DNA from: Hyphomicrobiales bacterium | Lineage (GTDB): Bacteria > Pseudomonadota > Alphaproteobacteria > Rhizobiales > Beijerinckiaceae | NCBI GenBank assembly: GCA_900470095.1 | Contig: UBZM01000046.1 | Coordinates: 1 to 64,000 of the forward strand | Direction: 5' to 3' | DNA: 64,000 nucleotides | In this document: piece after piece, positions 33,642 through 42,100 of the stretch | Layout of the letters: each line of letters starts with the position of its first letter | How positions within the stretch are numbered: the first letter of the stretch is position 1 | The notes under the pieces: generated by a model | What the model was told of the DNA's origin: nothing | The model's input: the letters and a program-made list of their open reading frames with translations, nothing else | The model's database searches: none | Position numbers and translations under genes: made by a program

Positions 33642-34388
33642 CTAAGGCGCCAATGCCTCAATCGTGGTCGGCATAAAGGCGGGCGTCCCGACGCGATTCC
33701 GGTCGACAAGCTCCGCTGCGCGCTGCGTTTCGCCGTAAAGCGCCCATGCCATCGCCGACGCAGACATCGTCTGGGGCGTAGTCACAAGCACAACGGGGCG
33801 CAGATCCAAGGATCGGTCCGCAAGGTGATCGGAAGCACGCTCAACGGCGGTGGTGATTGCTTCCCAGACATCGGCTCCAGAGACACGCGCAATTCGCTCG
33901 ACGGCTCCAGTCGCCGCATTAGAAAGCGCCTGTTTGGCCGAGAGCGCAGACGGCCGGTCTGTAAACGAACCTTGTGAAAGTGCGATGGCATACTCACCAA
34001 GGCACGCGGCCTCGGCGCACCCGGCGATTGCGTCTGATAAGCGGGATGCGGAACGCGTCGCCGGCGACACCGTATCGGACGCCTGCAATGCCGCGCACTT
34101 CCCCGTGGCGATAAGCCAGGCGGCGGCCGCCGAGTCGGCATCAGACGACAAGCGCGCAATATCCCGAGAAGCCGTAATAGTCTCTACGACAAGCGCGGCG
34201 ATATCATCGATCGTTGTAGCAAGATCCGTGTTCGCCGAAGCGCGGGACACGGCAGACGACAGATCCCCCGCCTTGTCTGCGTCGGATACCGTTATCGAAC
34301 CCAGAACGCCGTCCAGCGCGGCACAAAAGCCGCGTAGCACCACGGCGGCGAGCCCTACCCGCCCGTCCTCATATTGAATGCTTGCCAT
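33642..34388 (-). CDS. DNA circularisation protein, C-terminal half (Mu gp43-like)
   Basis: A 248-residue protein. Its end, 'MAWALYGETQRAAELVDRNR' then 'TPAFMPTTIEALAP', matches the close of Mu gp43-type proteins, while the N-terminal DNA_circ_N domain lies in the preceding separate gene. The middle is Ala/Ser-rich and helical. Gp43 proteins connect tape measure and hub. The two genes are 3 bp apart. Confidence 0.7.
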   Translation of the reverse strand: MASIQYEDGRVGLAAVVLRGFCAALDGVLGSITVSDADKAGDLSSAVSRASANTDLATTIDDIAALVVETITASRDIARLSSDADSAAAAWLIATGKCAALQASDTVSPATRSASRLSDAIAGCAEAACLGEYAIALSQGSFTDRPSALSAKQALSNAATGAVERIARVSGADVWEAITTAVERASDHLADRSLDLRPVVLVTTPQTMSASAMAWALYGETQRAAELVDRNRVGTPAFMPTTIEALAP

Positions 34389-34391
34389 GAG

Positions 34392-34868
34392 CTAGCGCGC
34401 CCCAAAACGTGAAACCATGGTGGCGGCAATGCCCGCTAGGCTCGCTATCGCCTCAACCGCGAGCCGATCGCCGATGGGGAGGGCCGGAAAGGCGTTTTTC
34501 GTCCCCGCCTCGACAAATTCCATGCAGATTTCTGCGAACCCAAGTCTATCCTTGGACGACGTGACGCTAACGTCAGTGCAGAGCACCATGATAGCGCCCA
34601 GCATAGGTCGAACCAGCAAAGCCGCGCCCGGGGCGCAGCACGCCGCAATAACCGCCTGCGCCTCTACGTCTGCGACATCTCCGACGACATAGCCCTTTAT
34701 TTTGAACTTCTGGCCCTTTCGGCCCATGTCCTCGGACAGCACTTCCTCGGATCGAACGAATTCATGCGTGACGGTATTTCGACCGCCCCCACTGAGTTCT
34801 TCGGCTTCGACCTTGAAGGAAACGCCGCGAAAGGACGCGGGCCGGAGAGTCCGCGGCCAATCGCGCAT
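34392..34868 (-). CDS. DNA circularisation protein, N-terminal domain (Mu gp43-like)
   Basis: A 158-residue protein consisting of a DNA_circ_N domain: 'RPASFRGVSFKVEAEELSGG', 'GRNTVTHEFVRSEEVLSEDM', 'QKFKIKGYVVGD', 'DRLGFAEICMEFVEAG'. In Mu this is the first part of one gp43 protein. The stop is followed 3 bp later by the start of the C-terminal half, so the two are translated together. Confidence 0.85.
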   Translation of the reverse strand: MRDWPRTLRPASFRGVSFKVEAEELSGGGRNTVTHEFVRSEEVLSEDMGRKGQKFKIKGYVVGDVADVEAQAVIAACCAPGAALLVRPMLGAIMVLCTDVSVTSSKDRLGFAEICMEFVEAGTKNAFPALPIGDRLAVEAIASLAGIAATMVSRFGAR

Positions 34869-34877
34869 GTTCGATCC

Positions 34878-37304
34878 TTACCTTGTAACCAGATGGCCCA
34901 TAGAAGTCCCGACGGACGCTTTGACATTGCCGGACGACGTCGACGACATGCCCGTTACCGTGCCGCCGTCGACCTTGACGCTGACGTTGACGTTTGCCTG
35001 CCCTTCCAGCGTGGCTGTGACCGGCCCCTCGACGGTGGCTTTGACCGCTTGCGTTTCCGCGCGCAATTTTTCGTGAAAGGCCCGTCGCCGCGACCGGGCG
35101 TCGTCGTGCTCCTGCCCGGGCTGGGCAGTGGCCTTGGTTACGCCGGGCTGGGCAGGCTTGTAGTCGTTCACGATAATTGCGGCACCTGCCGCGATAGCCG
35201 CGACACTCGCCGCGCCTGCCGCCGTAACGCCAGCCGCTACCGCGGGCGCGGACTTTTTCACGACGTCAGGGACGGCAGACCCGCCCGCCAGTTTAGCTGC
35301 CGCCGCGCTTAGTGCCGCGGCAGAAGCGTCTAGGGCGGCCGCAGAGCCCGAGAGGGCGGCGCCGCCTGTTAGGAGGCCGGAAAGCTTCAGAGCGCCGACG
35401 CCAGCACCATACGCCGCTCCCGCGGCCGCCAAAGCGGTCGCGGCTTGCTGCCCTTCGGTTGATAGCTTTCCAAATGAATCAAGGACGGTCGAAAACCCGT
35501 CCAGGCCGAACTTGATCAGGCCCTTGTTCGCCTCACCGATCGATAGAACGAAGTTGTCGATTGCGCCCCTTGCCTGCTCGTAGGAGCCACCGACGCCGGC
35601 CATAATGGAGTCGGCTTTGTTCTTGGCGAAGTTCGGGTCGTCGCCGGTCTTGTTTAGCTCTTTCCGGCTGGCGACGTATTCCTCACGCTGGGCCGCTGTG
35701 ATCGCGCCCTTGCCACCGTGCTTGTTCGTCAGGAACGCGTTAAGCTGAGCCAGTGTCATCTTGGATTGCATGACCGCATCGAGCAGCCCTTCGGCGTCGA
35801 CTGACTCCGCGGACATCTGATGAAACTTACCGGCGGCCTTCGCGACGTTGACGCGGTCGGCCGGCTTCATCGTCCCTTTTTTGGTCTTGGGCATCTGCCC
35901 TTCGATCGCCTCGGTAACGGCGGTCGTGAACTTGCCGCGGTCTCCTATCAGGCTCTTGTCCGCCAGCACCTTTTCCAGATTGGCGCGCGTCTCGGGCGTG
36001 AAGTTGAGGCCCATCCCGTTACGGAACTGGCCCTGTAGTCCGTTGACGTCCAGCGCGCTCGGCATGCGAACGAACTGGTTGTGGTTGATGCCGGCGGCGT
36101 TCAGCGCGGCGAGACCGTCTTTGGTCGGCGCCACAAGCTTCGACGCTGTCGACCGCATGAACGTTCCGGCTTCGTCGCCGCGAAGACCGGCACGTCGAGC
36201 CACAGCGGCGATCGACATCATGCTTTCGGGCGTCAGCCCGGCGGCCGTGCCGGAGGCTGCCGCGTACTTAATATATTGCTGCACGTCCTCGTCGGACATG
36301 CCGCCGAGTTTGGCCATTTTGACCAGCTGATTGGTCGCCTTGTTGGCCTCGAAAAGCGCCTTTTCCTTTGTGCTGATATCCTTGCCGGTTGACTGCAAGT
36401 AACTGCGGATCGCCTCCGCAGCCTGCTCCATGTCGGCTTCCATGACGAGAGCGTAATTCTTGACGTTCTCGATGATGCCTTCGCCGATCTCAGCCTTTAG
36501 ATCGCCCGTGATGTTGGACGGCAGGCCCTGCATTGCCTTGGTCTGCGCCTTGACGACGTCAAGATTGCTGAACTGCGTGTCCTGGCCGATCCGTTTAGCT
36601 TGCGGCAACAGCCCCTTGATTTGCGCCGCCTCACTGATATCGGTGAATTCGCGTTGCTTGCGCGAAGCGATGTCGAACTCGGCAATGGACACGACTGACT
36701 TTTTGCCGACGCTCTTAGCACCCGCTCCAACCGCCAGGCCGCCCATTGCGAGCAGATTGCCCGCAGCATCCCGGCGGCCTTGAGAACGCAACAGCGCAGC
36801 CTGGCGTCGCTCGAGCGCCGCGGTGGTCTGCATCGTCGCGGCGCGAAGGCCTCGCTCCTGTGCCGCCAGTTTGGCCAGAGAGACGCCCGTCTGTTCAAGG
36901 GCGCGCTTGTTGCCGATCAAGGCCGATTTTTGCGCTTCGAACGCAGTCGACGCGGCGCGAACTTCGCGCTGTGCCTTCGCGAATTCGCGTGACAGGGCCG
37001 CGGTCGGCGCCTTGGCCCGTGCCATTTCAGCAGCCAGGCGAGAGACGTTGGCCTGCGCCTCTCTAAAGGTCGTGCGAGCCGCGGCGAAAGAAGCCTGCGA
37101 GCCGCGGAATGCGTCGATCGCGCTGACCTTGGCGAGAGACTTCGCGACGGCGTCAACCTGCTGCGCCATCCCCTTCATGCCCTTGGCCTTGCCAAGCGCA
37201 GCGGCGGCCTTGTCAACCGCCCTCATCTTGCCAGCGATATCGCTGAACGTCTTTCCCGTCTTGTCGACGGCCTCGATAATGGCCCGCGCCTTCATATCAG
37301 CCAT
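34878..37304 (-). CDS. Tail tape-measure protein
   Basis: An 808-residue protein whose length sets the tail length. The N-terminal 200 residues are coiled coil ('FSDIAGKMRAVDKAAAALGK', 'FAAARTTFREAQANVSRLAA'), then a phage tail tape-measure core with 'IGQDTQFSNLDVVKAQTKAM' and 'MAKLGGMSDEDVQQYIKYAA', a hydrophobic Ala/Gly region (about 620-700) and a beta-rich end closing in GTSMGHLVTR. At 3 nt per residue this is a tail of medium length, roughly 120 nm by the usual 1.5 angstrom rule. Confidence 0.92.
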   Translation of the reverse strand: MADMKARAIIEAVDKTGKTFSDIAGKMRAVDKAAAALGKAKGMKGMAQQVDAVAKSLAKVSAIDAFRGSQASFAAARTTFREAQANVSRLAAEMARAKAPTAALSREFAKAQREVRAASTAFEAQKSALIGNKRALEQTGVSLAKLAAQERGLRAATMQTTAALERRQAALLRSQGRRDAAGNLLAMGGLAVGAGAKSVGKKSVVSIAEFDIASRKQREFTDISEAAQIKGLLPQAKRIGQDTQFSNLDVVKAQTKAMQGLPSNITGDLKAEIGEGIIENVKNYALVMEADMEQAAEAIRSYLQSTGKDISTKEKALFEANKATNQLVKMAKLGGMSDEDVQQYIKYAAASGTAAGLTPESMMSIAAVARRAGLRGDEAGTFMRSTASKLVAPTKDGLAALNAAGINHNQFVRMPSALDVNGLQGQFRNGMGLNFTPETRANLEKVLADKSLIGDRGKFTTAVTEAIEGQMPKTKKGTMKPADRVNVAKAAGKFHQMSAESVDAEGLLDAVMQSKMTLAQLNAFLTNKHGGKGAITAAQREEYVASRKELNKTGDDPNFAKNKADSIMAGVGGSYEQARGAIDNFVLSIGEANKGLIKFGLDGFSTVLDSFGKLSTEGQQAATALAAAGAAYGAGVGALKLSGLLTGGAALSGSAAALDASAAALSAAAAKLAGGSAVPDVVKKSAPAVAAGVTAAGAASVAAIAAGAAIIVNDYKPAQPGVTKATAQPGQEHDDARSRRRAFHEKLRAETQAVKATVEGPVTATLEGQANVNVSVKVDGGTVTGMSSTSSGNVKASVGTSMGHLVTR

Positions 37305-37313
37305 GGCGCGATC

Positions 37314-37747
37314 TCACTTTTTCTTTAGAACGCCGGCCTGCAAACCGCGGTCAACCCAGTATTCAATTTCGCTGAAGGTCATCGCGTTGACCTCAACGGC
37401 GCTCGCGATCTTCATGGTGAAGACGATTAGGTCGACGCACGCGACCATGCCGCGAACCGTGCGGCCGTAAAAAAACTGATAACGGCGTCGCGAACCGCGA
37501 AAGCATCCTCGAGCGAAAGCATGCCGATAAGAGCTTTGCCACCTTCGTGAGCAACACAGCCTTCGACGTAATGTCGAATAATCTCCGCATCCTCAATCGG
37601 GAATGTATTGCCGTCTGCAGTCTGGTTCCACGAAACGGCGTTGCCATGTTTCATCAGAAGAGCGCCAGTTGGCTCATTTACGACGATCTCGCGAACCATG
37701 GCATCGTGCCAAAGAACCGGCTTCGCGAGTGGAATAGTTACAGACAT
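37314..37747 (-). CDS. Tail assembly chaperone, -1 frameshift product
   Basis: A -1 slip on the seven-T run (37469-37475 on the minus strand) after codon 93 of the upstream frame lets ribosomes read 51 further codons in the overlapping frame, ending at 37314 with 'MTFSEIEYWVDRGLQAGVLK'. The product is 144 residues. Its extension carries an internal ATG (37447) but no good ribosome binding site. Such frameshift pairs between tube and tape-measure genes are general among tailed phages (lambda G/GT, Mu gp41, P2 E/E'). Confidence 0.75.
37427..37747 (-). CDS. Tail assembly chaperone, unshifted product (Mu gp41-like)
   Basis: A 106-residue protein starting at ATG 37747 (GGGGAG about 8 nt upstream): 'MSVTIPLAKPVLWHDAMVRE' and 'VEGCVAHEGGKALIGMLSLE'. 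This is the pattern of phage tail assembly chaperones, small helical proteins that coat the tape measure during tail assembly. In the zero frame it ends with 'ARFAAWSRAST' shortly after the slippery run. Confidence 0.8.
   Translation of the reverse strand: MSVTIPLAKPVLWHDAMVREIVVNEPTGALLMKHGNAVSWNQTADGNTFPIEDAEIIRHYVEGCVAHEGGKALIGMLSLEDAFAVRDAVISFFTAARFAAWSRAST
37469..37475 (-). promoter_or_regulatory. Programmed -1 frameshift slippery site
   Basis: Seven consecutive T on the minus strand, read in the zero frame as T TTT TTT followed by ACG, fit the X XXY YYZ rule exactly. Stop codons in the zero frame (37427) and the shifted frame (37314) lie downstream as required. Confidence 0.75.
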
Positions 37748-37802
37748 GGACTCGACTCCCCTTCGGAAAGATGAAAGCGTGCCTCGACAAAGGAGACGCG
37801 CA

Positions 37803-38162
37803 ATGAACCGAACGATTTTGACAGTGTTGGCAGCGGTTGCTTGCGGCAGTGCAGCGTCGGCCGGAGCCGAACTCAACGGCATCGAATTCGTAAGCAGCTT
37901 CCGCACTATGAAAGGCGCCGAAGTAACGATTTCAGACTGCAAGATCGGCGGCACAACCGCGGAATTCATTCGATGCGAAACGGCCAACGGCTCGGCGTCT
38001 TACGCGCTATTCACGGACACGATGGACCCGGATGATATCAAGTGGGCCCTCTCGACGTGCCCGACGGGCAGCGTTCGTAACCCCGACTGCAAGGTCCGTG
38101 TCCGCGGCGTGGTGAACAATCGCGACATGCCCTCGCTCAAAAAAGCGCAGATATTGCGCTAG
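37803..38162 (+). CDS. Exported small protein inserted in tail operon
   Basis: A 119-residue protein on the opposite strand to its neighbours, with a clear signal peptide (1-20, 'RTILTVLAAVACGSAASAGA') and AAGGAG upstream of the ATG. The mature part has four Cys (SDCKIG, RCETANG, STCPTG, PDCKVR), so two disulfides are possible in the periplasm. It overlaps the end of the minor tail gene by 4 bp, tail to tail. A moron, meaning a gene carried for the lysogen rather than the virion. No family recognised. Confidence 0.8.
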   Translation: MNRTILTVLAAVACGSAASAGAELNGIEFVSSFRTMKGAEVTISDCKIGGTTAEFIRCETANGSASYALFTDTMDPDDIKWALSTCPTGSVRNPDCKVRVRGVVNNRDMPSLKKAQILR

Positions 38163-38722
38163 CCCACCAGCCGCCGCGACAATTCATGCAGGAGCCGCTT
38201 AGGCAATTCTGCCTCAACGGTCTTGTAGAAGACCGCGCGCGTAGCGCCCTCAATCATCTGCTCGGGAATCACGACACCCGAATTCACAACCTTAATTGGC
38301 CCTCGGCCCGCCCCCGTGCGCTTCCATGCGTGGCCGTTCAGTCCGCTTGCCTCGACCCTGTTCGGGAAGTGGCCGCCCTTCATAAAGGTGCCGGTGTAGA
38401 TTGAGCGCTTGCCGAAGGGCGCGGCGCTTGTTCCTCGCGCCGTTTCCCTTGGTGCAAAGAACTTCAGGGCGATGTCCCCGCCGGCTGAACTGATTTCGGC
38501 CGAAAGCGTGCCCGCCGTGGAGTTCTTACGTTTCAGCGCTTTCCGAAGAGTCTTTTGTTTCAGGCCGGTTTGCTTCGCCAAAACGCGCACCATGCCGGCC
38601 CTTGCTGTCACGGCAACACGATTGATAGCCATTGAGTAAGCCGGAGCGGCGCCCTTGCCTGCCGCTTGAACACGATCGCCAAGGCGCGCGATCTCCGCGG
38701 TATTGGCGGACATCGTCAACAT
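38159..38722 (-). CDS. Minor tail protein Z-like
   Basis: A 187-residue protein of the lambda gpZ (Minor_tail_Z) type, with a basic helical front ('AINRVAVTARAGMVRVLAKQ', 'TLRKALKRKNS') and the beta-rich remainder 'EISSAGGDIALKFFAPRETA'. GpZ is a tail-completion or terminator-like protein. AAGGGCGGG precedes ATG 38722; ATG 38713 is an alternative. Confidence 0.78.
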   Translation of the reverse strand: MLTMSANTAEIARLGDRVQAAGKGAAPAYSMAINRVAVTARAGMVRVLAKQTGLKQKTLRKALKRKNSTAGTLSAEISSAGGDIALKFFAPRETARGTSAAPFGKRSIYTGTFMKGGHFPNRVEASGLNGHAWKRTGAGRGPIKVVNSGVVIPEQMIEGATRAVFYKTVEAELPKRLLHELSRRLVG

Positions 38723-38743
38723 GATAATGCCCGCCCTTACCTG

Positions 38744-39112
38744 TTAGGTGTTCGTCTTGCGATAGCTGCGAGCGATGCCAGCGATGCCGGACACCTCGCC
38801 GCTTTCGCGGTTGACGCTCGGGCGACCTGTGAAGGAAGCCTGCGTCCACATATGCAGCGCGCCCGTGGTGTCTTCCACGACGGTCACGTTGTACGGGCCG
38901 CCCAGCATAACGGCGTCCCAATCAATATCGGCCCCATCCTCAAAGGTGACTTCGAAGTTGTAGGCGGTCGGCTTCACAGTGCGCGAAACCGAATTGTCTT
39001 GATTGGCCATGCCCTCGAATTCGAAGCGCGTGGGATTGTAGGAAATCGCCGCTCGAAGTACGAGCGGCGTAGAATTAAAGGTGAAACGCATTTCACCGCC
39101 GAAATCAGCCAT
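38744..39112 (-). CDS. Tail tube protein (Mu gpM-like)
   Basis: A 122-residue tube protein: 'GEMRFTFNSTPLVLRAAISY', 'NVTVVEDTTGALHMWTQASF' and 'RESGEVSGIAGIARSYRKT'. Length and place right after the sheath gene match the contractile-tail tube that stacks in hexamers around the tape measure. Confidence 0.88.
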   Translation of the reverse strand: MADFGGEMRFTFNSTPLVLRAAISYNPTRFEFEGMANQDNSVSRTVKPTAYNFEVTFEDGADIDWDAVMLGGPYNVTVVEDTTGALHMWTQASFTGRPSVNRESGEVSGIAGIARSYRKTNT

Positions 39113-39127
39113 GTTTATTGATCCCTA

Positions 39128-40642
39128 TCAGGCTGCGGCGCGAGCATACTGACGATAAATCGTCGCGTTCGCGGCAAGAATATCAAGCTGATTGACTACA
39201 TCGATCGGCGCGAACACGTCGCAGCGATCCGCATTCGTCACGTTCCGCTTGACGATAAGCTTCCGAGTGAACTCGGCGACGTTCTCGAGCACGCCCTGGT
39301 TCACAAGGTCGTCGTAGGAATGAACGATCGTGCCCTTAATATCGGCCGGGGTCGAAATCGCAGCGAGGTTGCCGGGGTTTGCGTCGGCGATAGCCTTCCG
39401 CCCATGCTCATTCGCCAGAACGGTCCGCATATATTTCAGCGATCCGGAGACCTGAAAGAGCGTCTGGATGTTGCGGAACGTCGAGTCAGGCTGGCCAAGC
39501 ACGCCGAGACGATAGGTCGTCACCAGTTTGTCGACAGTCACGCGGCCGGCGATCACGTTCCAAGAGGAAATGCCGGTGTTGTTGAAGATATTGCGGGCGT
39601 TGTAGTTCCAGACGAGTGTCCGATCGCGCGGGGGCGAAATGCCCTCAACCGTCAGGCCAGTCTGGTTTCGCGAAACGTTGCCGGTCGTGCAGTCAGAAAG
39701 CCAGGTGATCACGCGGTTGGCGAAGCCAGCAGCCCAAAGCCAGGACGGCTCCGGAGCGCCGATGGGCCGCGGTACGATGGTCACGTGCCTATCGTTGCGG
39801 CCAGCGCCAAGCGACGTTTGGGTCGCCGTGTTGCCCGTCGATACGCAGAGAACGTGCCCGTAAACCTGTCGGTTGTAGGCCCAGCGGCCGGAGGCGTCGG
39901 ACATGGTGGCCTGATAGGCGTCGAGCGAAGCCGTGTCGGCCCACGGAGAAACGACCATATCCGCGGGGTCATCACCCAGCGCGGCAAGGGCTGCGGTCAG
40001 AGACGGAACGCCTGTGCCTGCGGTCGTGGTTGCGACGGTAAAGACGCCCGCAACGGCAAAGGCGTTCGAAGCAATCTGAGTCGGGGCAAGGATCTCGGTT
40101 TCGGTACCAAGCACGCCCGCGTGACGCGCGGTGACGGTGACAACCCCGACCGCAGATGTGGCCGTGACCGGGAGCATGGCGCCCGTGATCTGGTTGTAAT
40201 ATCCATTGATCGCGTCGCGAACGGCGAGAGCGACCGTCGTAACCGTGTCGCCCGCGCCGATGGTGACCTGCAAAAGCTCGCCGGCGATGTAGAAATAGCC
40301 AACGCCGCCAGCCGCGGGGAGCGACGCGAGGGTGATGGTGCGGACGTCAGCGGCACCGGAAGCGGCGACCGGGACAAACCAGATTTCCTGCACAGGCGCA
40401 TTCTGGCGCGCAATGCGGAACATCTCACGCAGCATCGAGCCCGGGCCTGCGAGCGCGTCGGCCTCGTTCTGTGACGAGACAACGGACGGGGTCGCGGCGG
40501 CAAGGGTGCCGGACGGCGTAGTATGGCCCAGCAGCACAAGGCGCGACGCGCTGTCGTACTGCCCACCCGAATTGACTTCAAAGGCGAACAGCGGCGCGGT
40601 CAGGCCCTGACCTGGGATAGAATTAAAACCGATACCGGCCAT
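39128..40642 (-). CDS. Contractile tail sheath protein (Mu gpL-like)
   Basis: A 504-residue sheath subunit. N-terminal 'GIGFNSIPGQGLTAPLFAFE', middle 'MVVSPWADTASLDAYQATMS' and C-terminal 'VAEFTRKLIVKRNVTNADRC' then 'YRQYARAAA' are typical of Mu/FluMu sheaths. The presence of a sheath makes this a myophage-type particle. Confidence 0.92.
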   Translation of the reverse strand: MAGIGFNSIPGQGLTAPLFAFEVNSGGQYDSASRLVLLGHTTPSGTLAAATPSVVSSQNEADALAGPGSMLREMFRIARQNAPVQEIWFVPVAASGAADVRTITLASLPAAGGVGYFYIAGELLQVTIGAGDTVTTVALAVRDAINGYYNQITGAMLPVTATSAVGVVTVTARHAGVLGTETEILAPTQIASNAFAVAGVFTVATTTAGTGVPSLTAALAALGDDPADMVVSPWADTASLDAYQATMSDASGRWAYNRQVYGHVLCVSTGNTATQTSLGAGRNDRHVTIVPRPIGAPEPSWLWAAGFANRVITWLSDCTTGNVSRNQTGLTVEGISPPRDRTLVWNYNARNIFNNTGISSWNVIAGRVTVDKLVTTYRLGVLGQPDSTFRNIQTLFQVSGSLKYMRTVLANEHGRKAIADANPGNLAAISTPADIKGTIVHSYDDLVNQGVLENVAEFTRKLIVKRNVTNADRCDVFAPIDVVNQLDILAANATIYRQYARAAA

Positions 40643-40645
40643 TGA

Positions 40646-40852
40646 TTATTCGCCCTTTTTCTTGGGTGCAGAGGGGACGTCGGGAGCGTCCGGCGTCGCC
40701 GGCTCGATCGACTTGTCGGCAAGGCAGGCAATCCAAAAGGGATCGTCTGCGTCGATGGTTTCGCCCGCGGCGCCGAAGGGTCGGCCGCCTCGATCGGGCA
40801 TGGGTAGAAAGCCCGCCGGATCGGCGAGCTTGGCGAAGATCAGCCGAGCCAT
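40646..40852 (-). CDS. DUF2635 protein (Mu gp38-like)
   Basis: A 68-residue protein: 'FAKLADPAGFLPMPDRGGRP' followed by 'DPFWIACLADKSIEPA' is the DUF2635 signature. In Mu-like phages this gene always precedes the sheath gene; role unknown. It ends 3 bp before the sheath start. Confidence 0.85.
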   Translation of the reverse strand: MARLIFAKLADPAGFLPMPDRGGRPFGAAGETIDADDPFWIACLADKSIEPATPDAPDVPSAPKKKGE

Positions 40853-40867
40853 GGGGTTCCTTGGGGT

Positions 40868-41677
40868 CTAGGGCGCAGCCGTCGGCACGACGGCGTGAAT
40901 GTCGAAGTCGTCCGCAGCGGGTTCGCGGCCAATGCCGGCGTAAAAGTCGAAGCCGCTAAGCGGGACCAGTCCGTCTGCGTCAGGGATCATTGTGGCGGCG
41001 GTCGCACAAAGCGCGCGTCCGGACGAGCCCGCGGGCAAAGCCGCAGCAACCGTGGACAACGGGGCGGGAAGCCGCTCGAGCCCGGTGGGCGCGGTCGGAG
41101 AAAGCGAAGGCGACGGCCAGGCATCCGCCTTGATTTTGCAGGAAAACCGTATCGTGCGCTGAGCTAGCCGCGTGGTCTTGTCAGCATCGCGCAACGGCTC
41201 GCTGTCGATCTCGCGAACCTCCATGGCAACACGAAAGAAAAGCCTGGCCGATTCAACCGCGGCAGACCGATCAAAAACCCGACGAATAAGTCCCTCGTGA
41301 ACGTCGAGCATGGCTTCATGCTGACGATCCGTTACGGGCGTCTCTACAGTGCCGACCTCTTCGGGTTCGCCGTCCGCATTCTGCACGGTGATTGTACCGC
41401 CGATCGCGATCAGCGCTTCAATAACGAGATCCACAAAGTGTTCATTGGGCCTGTGCGTGCCGCCTGTGTAGGGGCTCGATTTTGTGGTTTCCGTGTAGAC
41501 GACGACGATGGGTTGCCCGCGATCCTGGCCGGAAAGCGACTCGATGGCGTCGATTCGACTGTCATAGATGCGCGGGCCGGCTAGCGTCGGAAACTTTGCG
41601 CCTGGCGTGGCAAGCAAGATCGCAGGACAAAGCGCCTCGATCGCCGCTAGGCGAAGGGCGAGACGGGAAAAAGACAT
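40868..41677 (-). CDS. Phage head-tail region protein, possible tail terminator
   Basis: A 269-residue protein at the position of Mu gp36-gp37. 'SRLALRLAAIEALCPAILLA' opens it and a beta-rich domain with 'QPIVVVYTETTKSSPYTGGT' follows, resembling tail-terminator-type proteins. The C-terminal 70 residues are Ala/Pro-rich. Assignment rests on position and general pattern. Confidence 0.6.
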   Translation of the reverse strand: MSFSRLALRLAAIEALCPAILLATPGAKFPTLAGPRIYDSRIDAIESLSGQDRGQPIVVVYTETTKSSPYTGGTHRPNEHFVDLVIEALIAIGGTITVQNADGEPEEVGTVETPVTDRQHEAMLDVHEGLIRRVFDRSAAVESARLFFRVAMEVREIDSEPLRDADKTTRLAQRTIRFSCKIKADAWPSPSLSPTAPTGLERLPAPLSTVAAALPAGSSGRALCATAATMIPDADGLVPLSGFDFYAGIGREPAADDFDIHAVVPTAAP

Positions 41678-41692
41678 GGGCCGCCTTGCCGG

Positions 41693-42100
41693 TTAGGCGA
41701 CTCTGTTACAGTCGCATCGAATACGAAGGCGTCCACTGGGGACGGCCGTGGCAATTGAATAGATGGTCCCGTCCGACTGGCGGACGAGTCGGTCGCCGTG
41801 GCGAACCCAAAGCTCTGGCTCGCCCGCTGCCGCGTCCTGGCGCGACAGAAAGATCGTGGTGCGGGAACCGGAAACACCGGGGCGCTTATCTGACCGCTGG
41901 TCGTATGCGTCAGCGACGTTCAGCGGTTCGGTCTTGTCAGACCAGCGCGCCGTTACGACGCGGCTGGTCCGTGTCGCGTCCGCCGCGGACGGGCCGTTGA
42001 CGTCTAAGCCAACGGCCCGCGGAACGAACAGGAAGGACTCGCCCCATTCACGGTCGACCGCAAGGCGAACAGTCGCCATACGGTCGGTGAAAGCCGGCAT
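41693..42100 (-). CDS. Head-tail connector/head completion protein
   Basis: A 135-residue beta-rich protein between capsid and tail genes ('VRLAVDREWGESFLFVPRAV', 'ELWVRHGDRLVRQSDGTIYS'). This is the slot of lambda gpFII-like completion proteins, and the fold pattern fits, but no firm family assignment can be made. Its start overlaps the capsid stop as TAATG. Confidence 0.65.
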   Translation of the reverse strand: MPAFTDRMATVRLAVDREWGESFLFVPRAVGLDVNGPSAADATRTSRVVTARWSDKTEPLNVADAYDQRSDKRPGVSGSRTTIFLSRQDAAAGEPELWVRHGDRLVRQSDGTIYSIATAVPSGRLRIRCDCNRVA

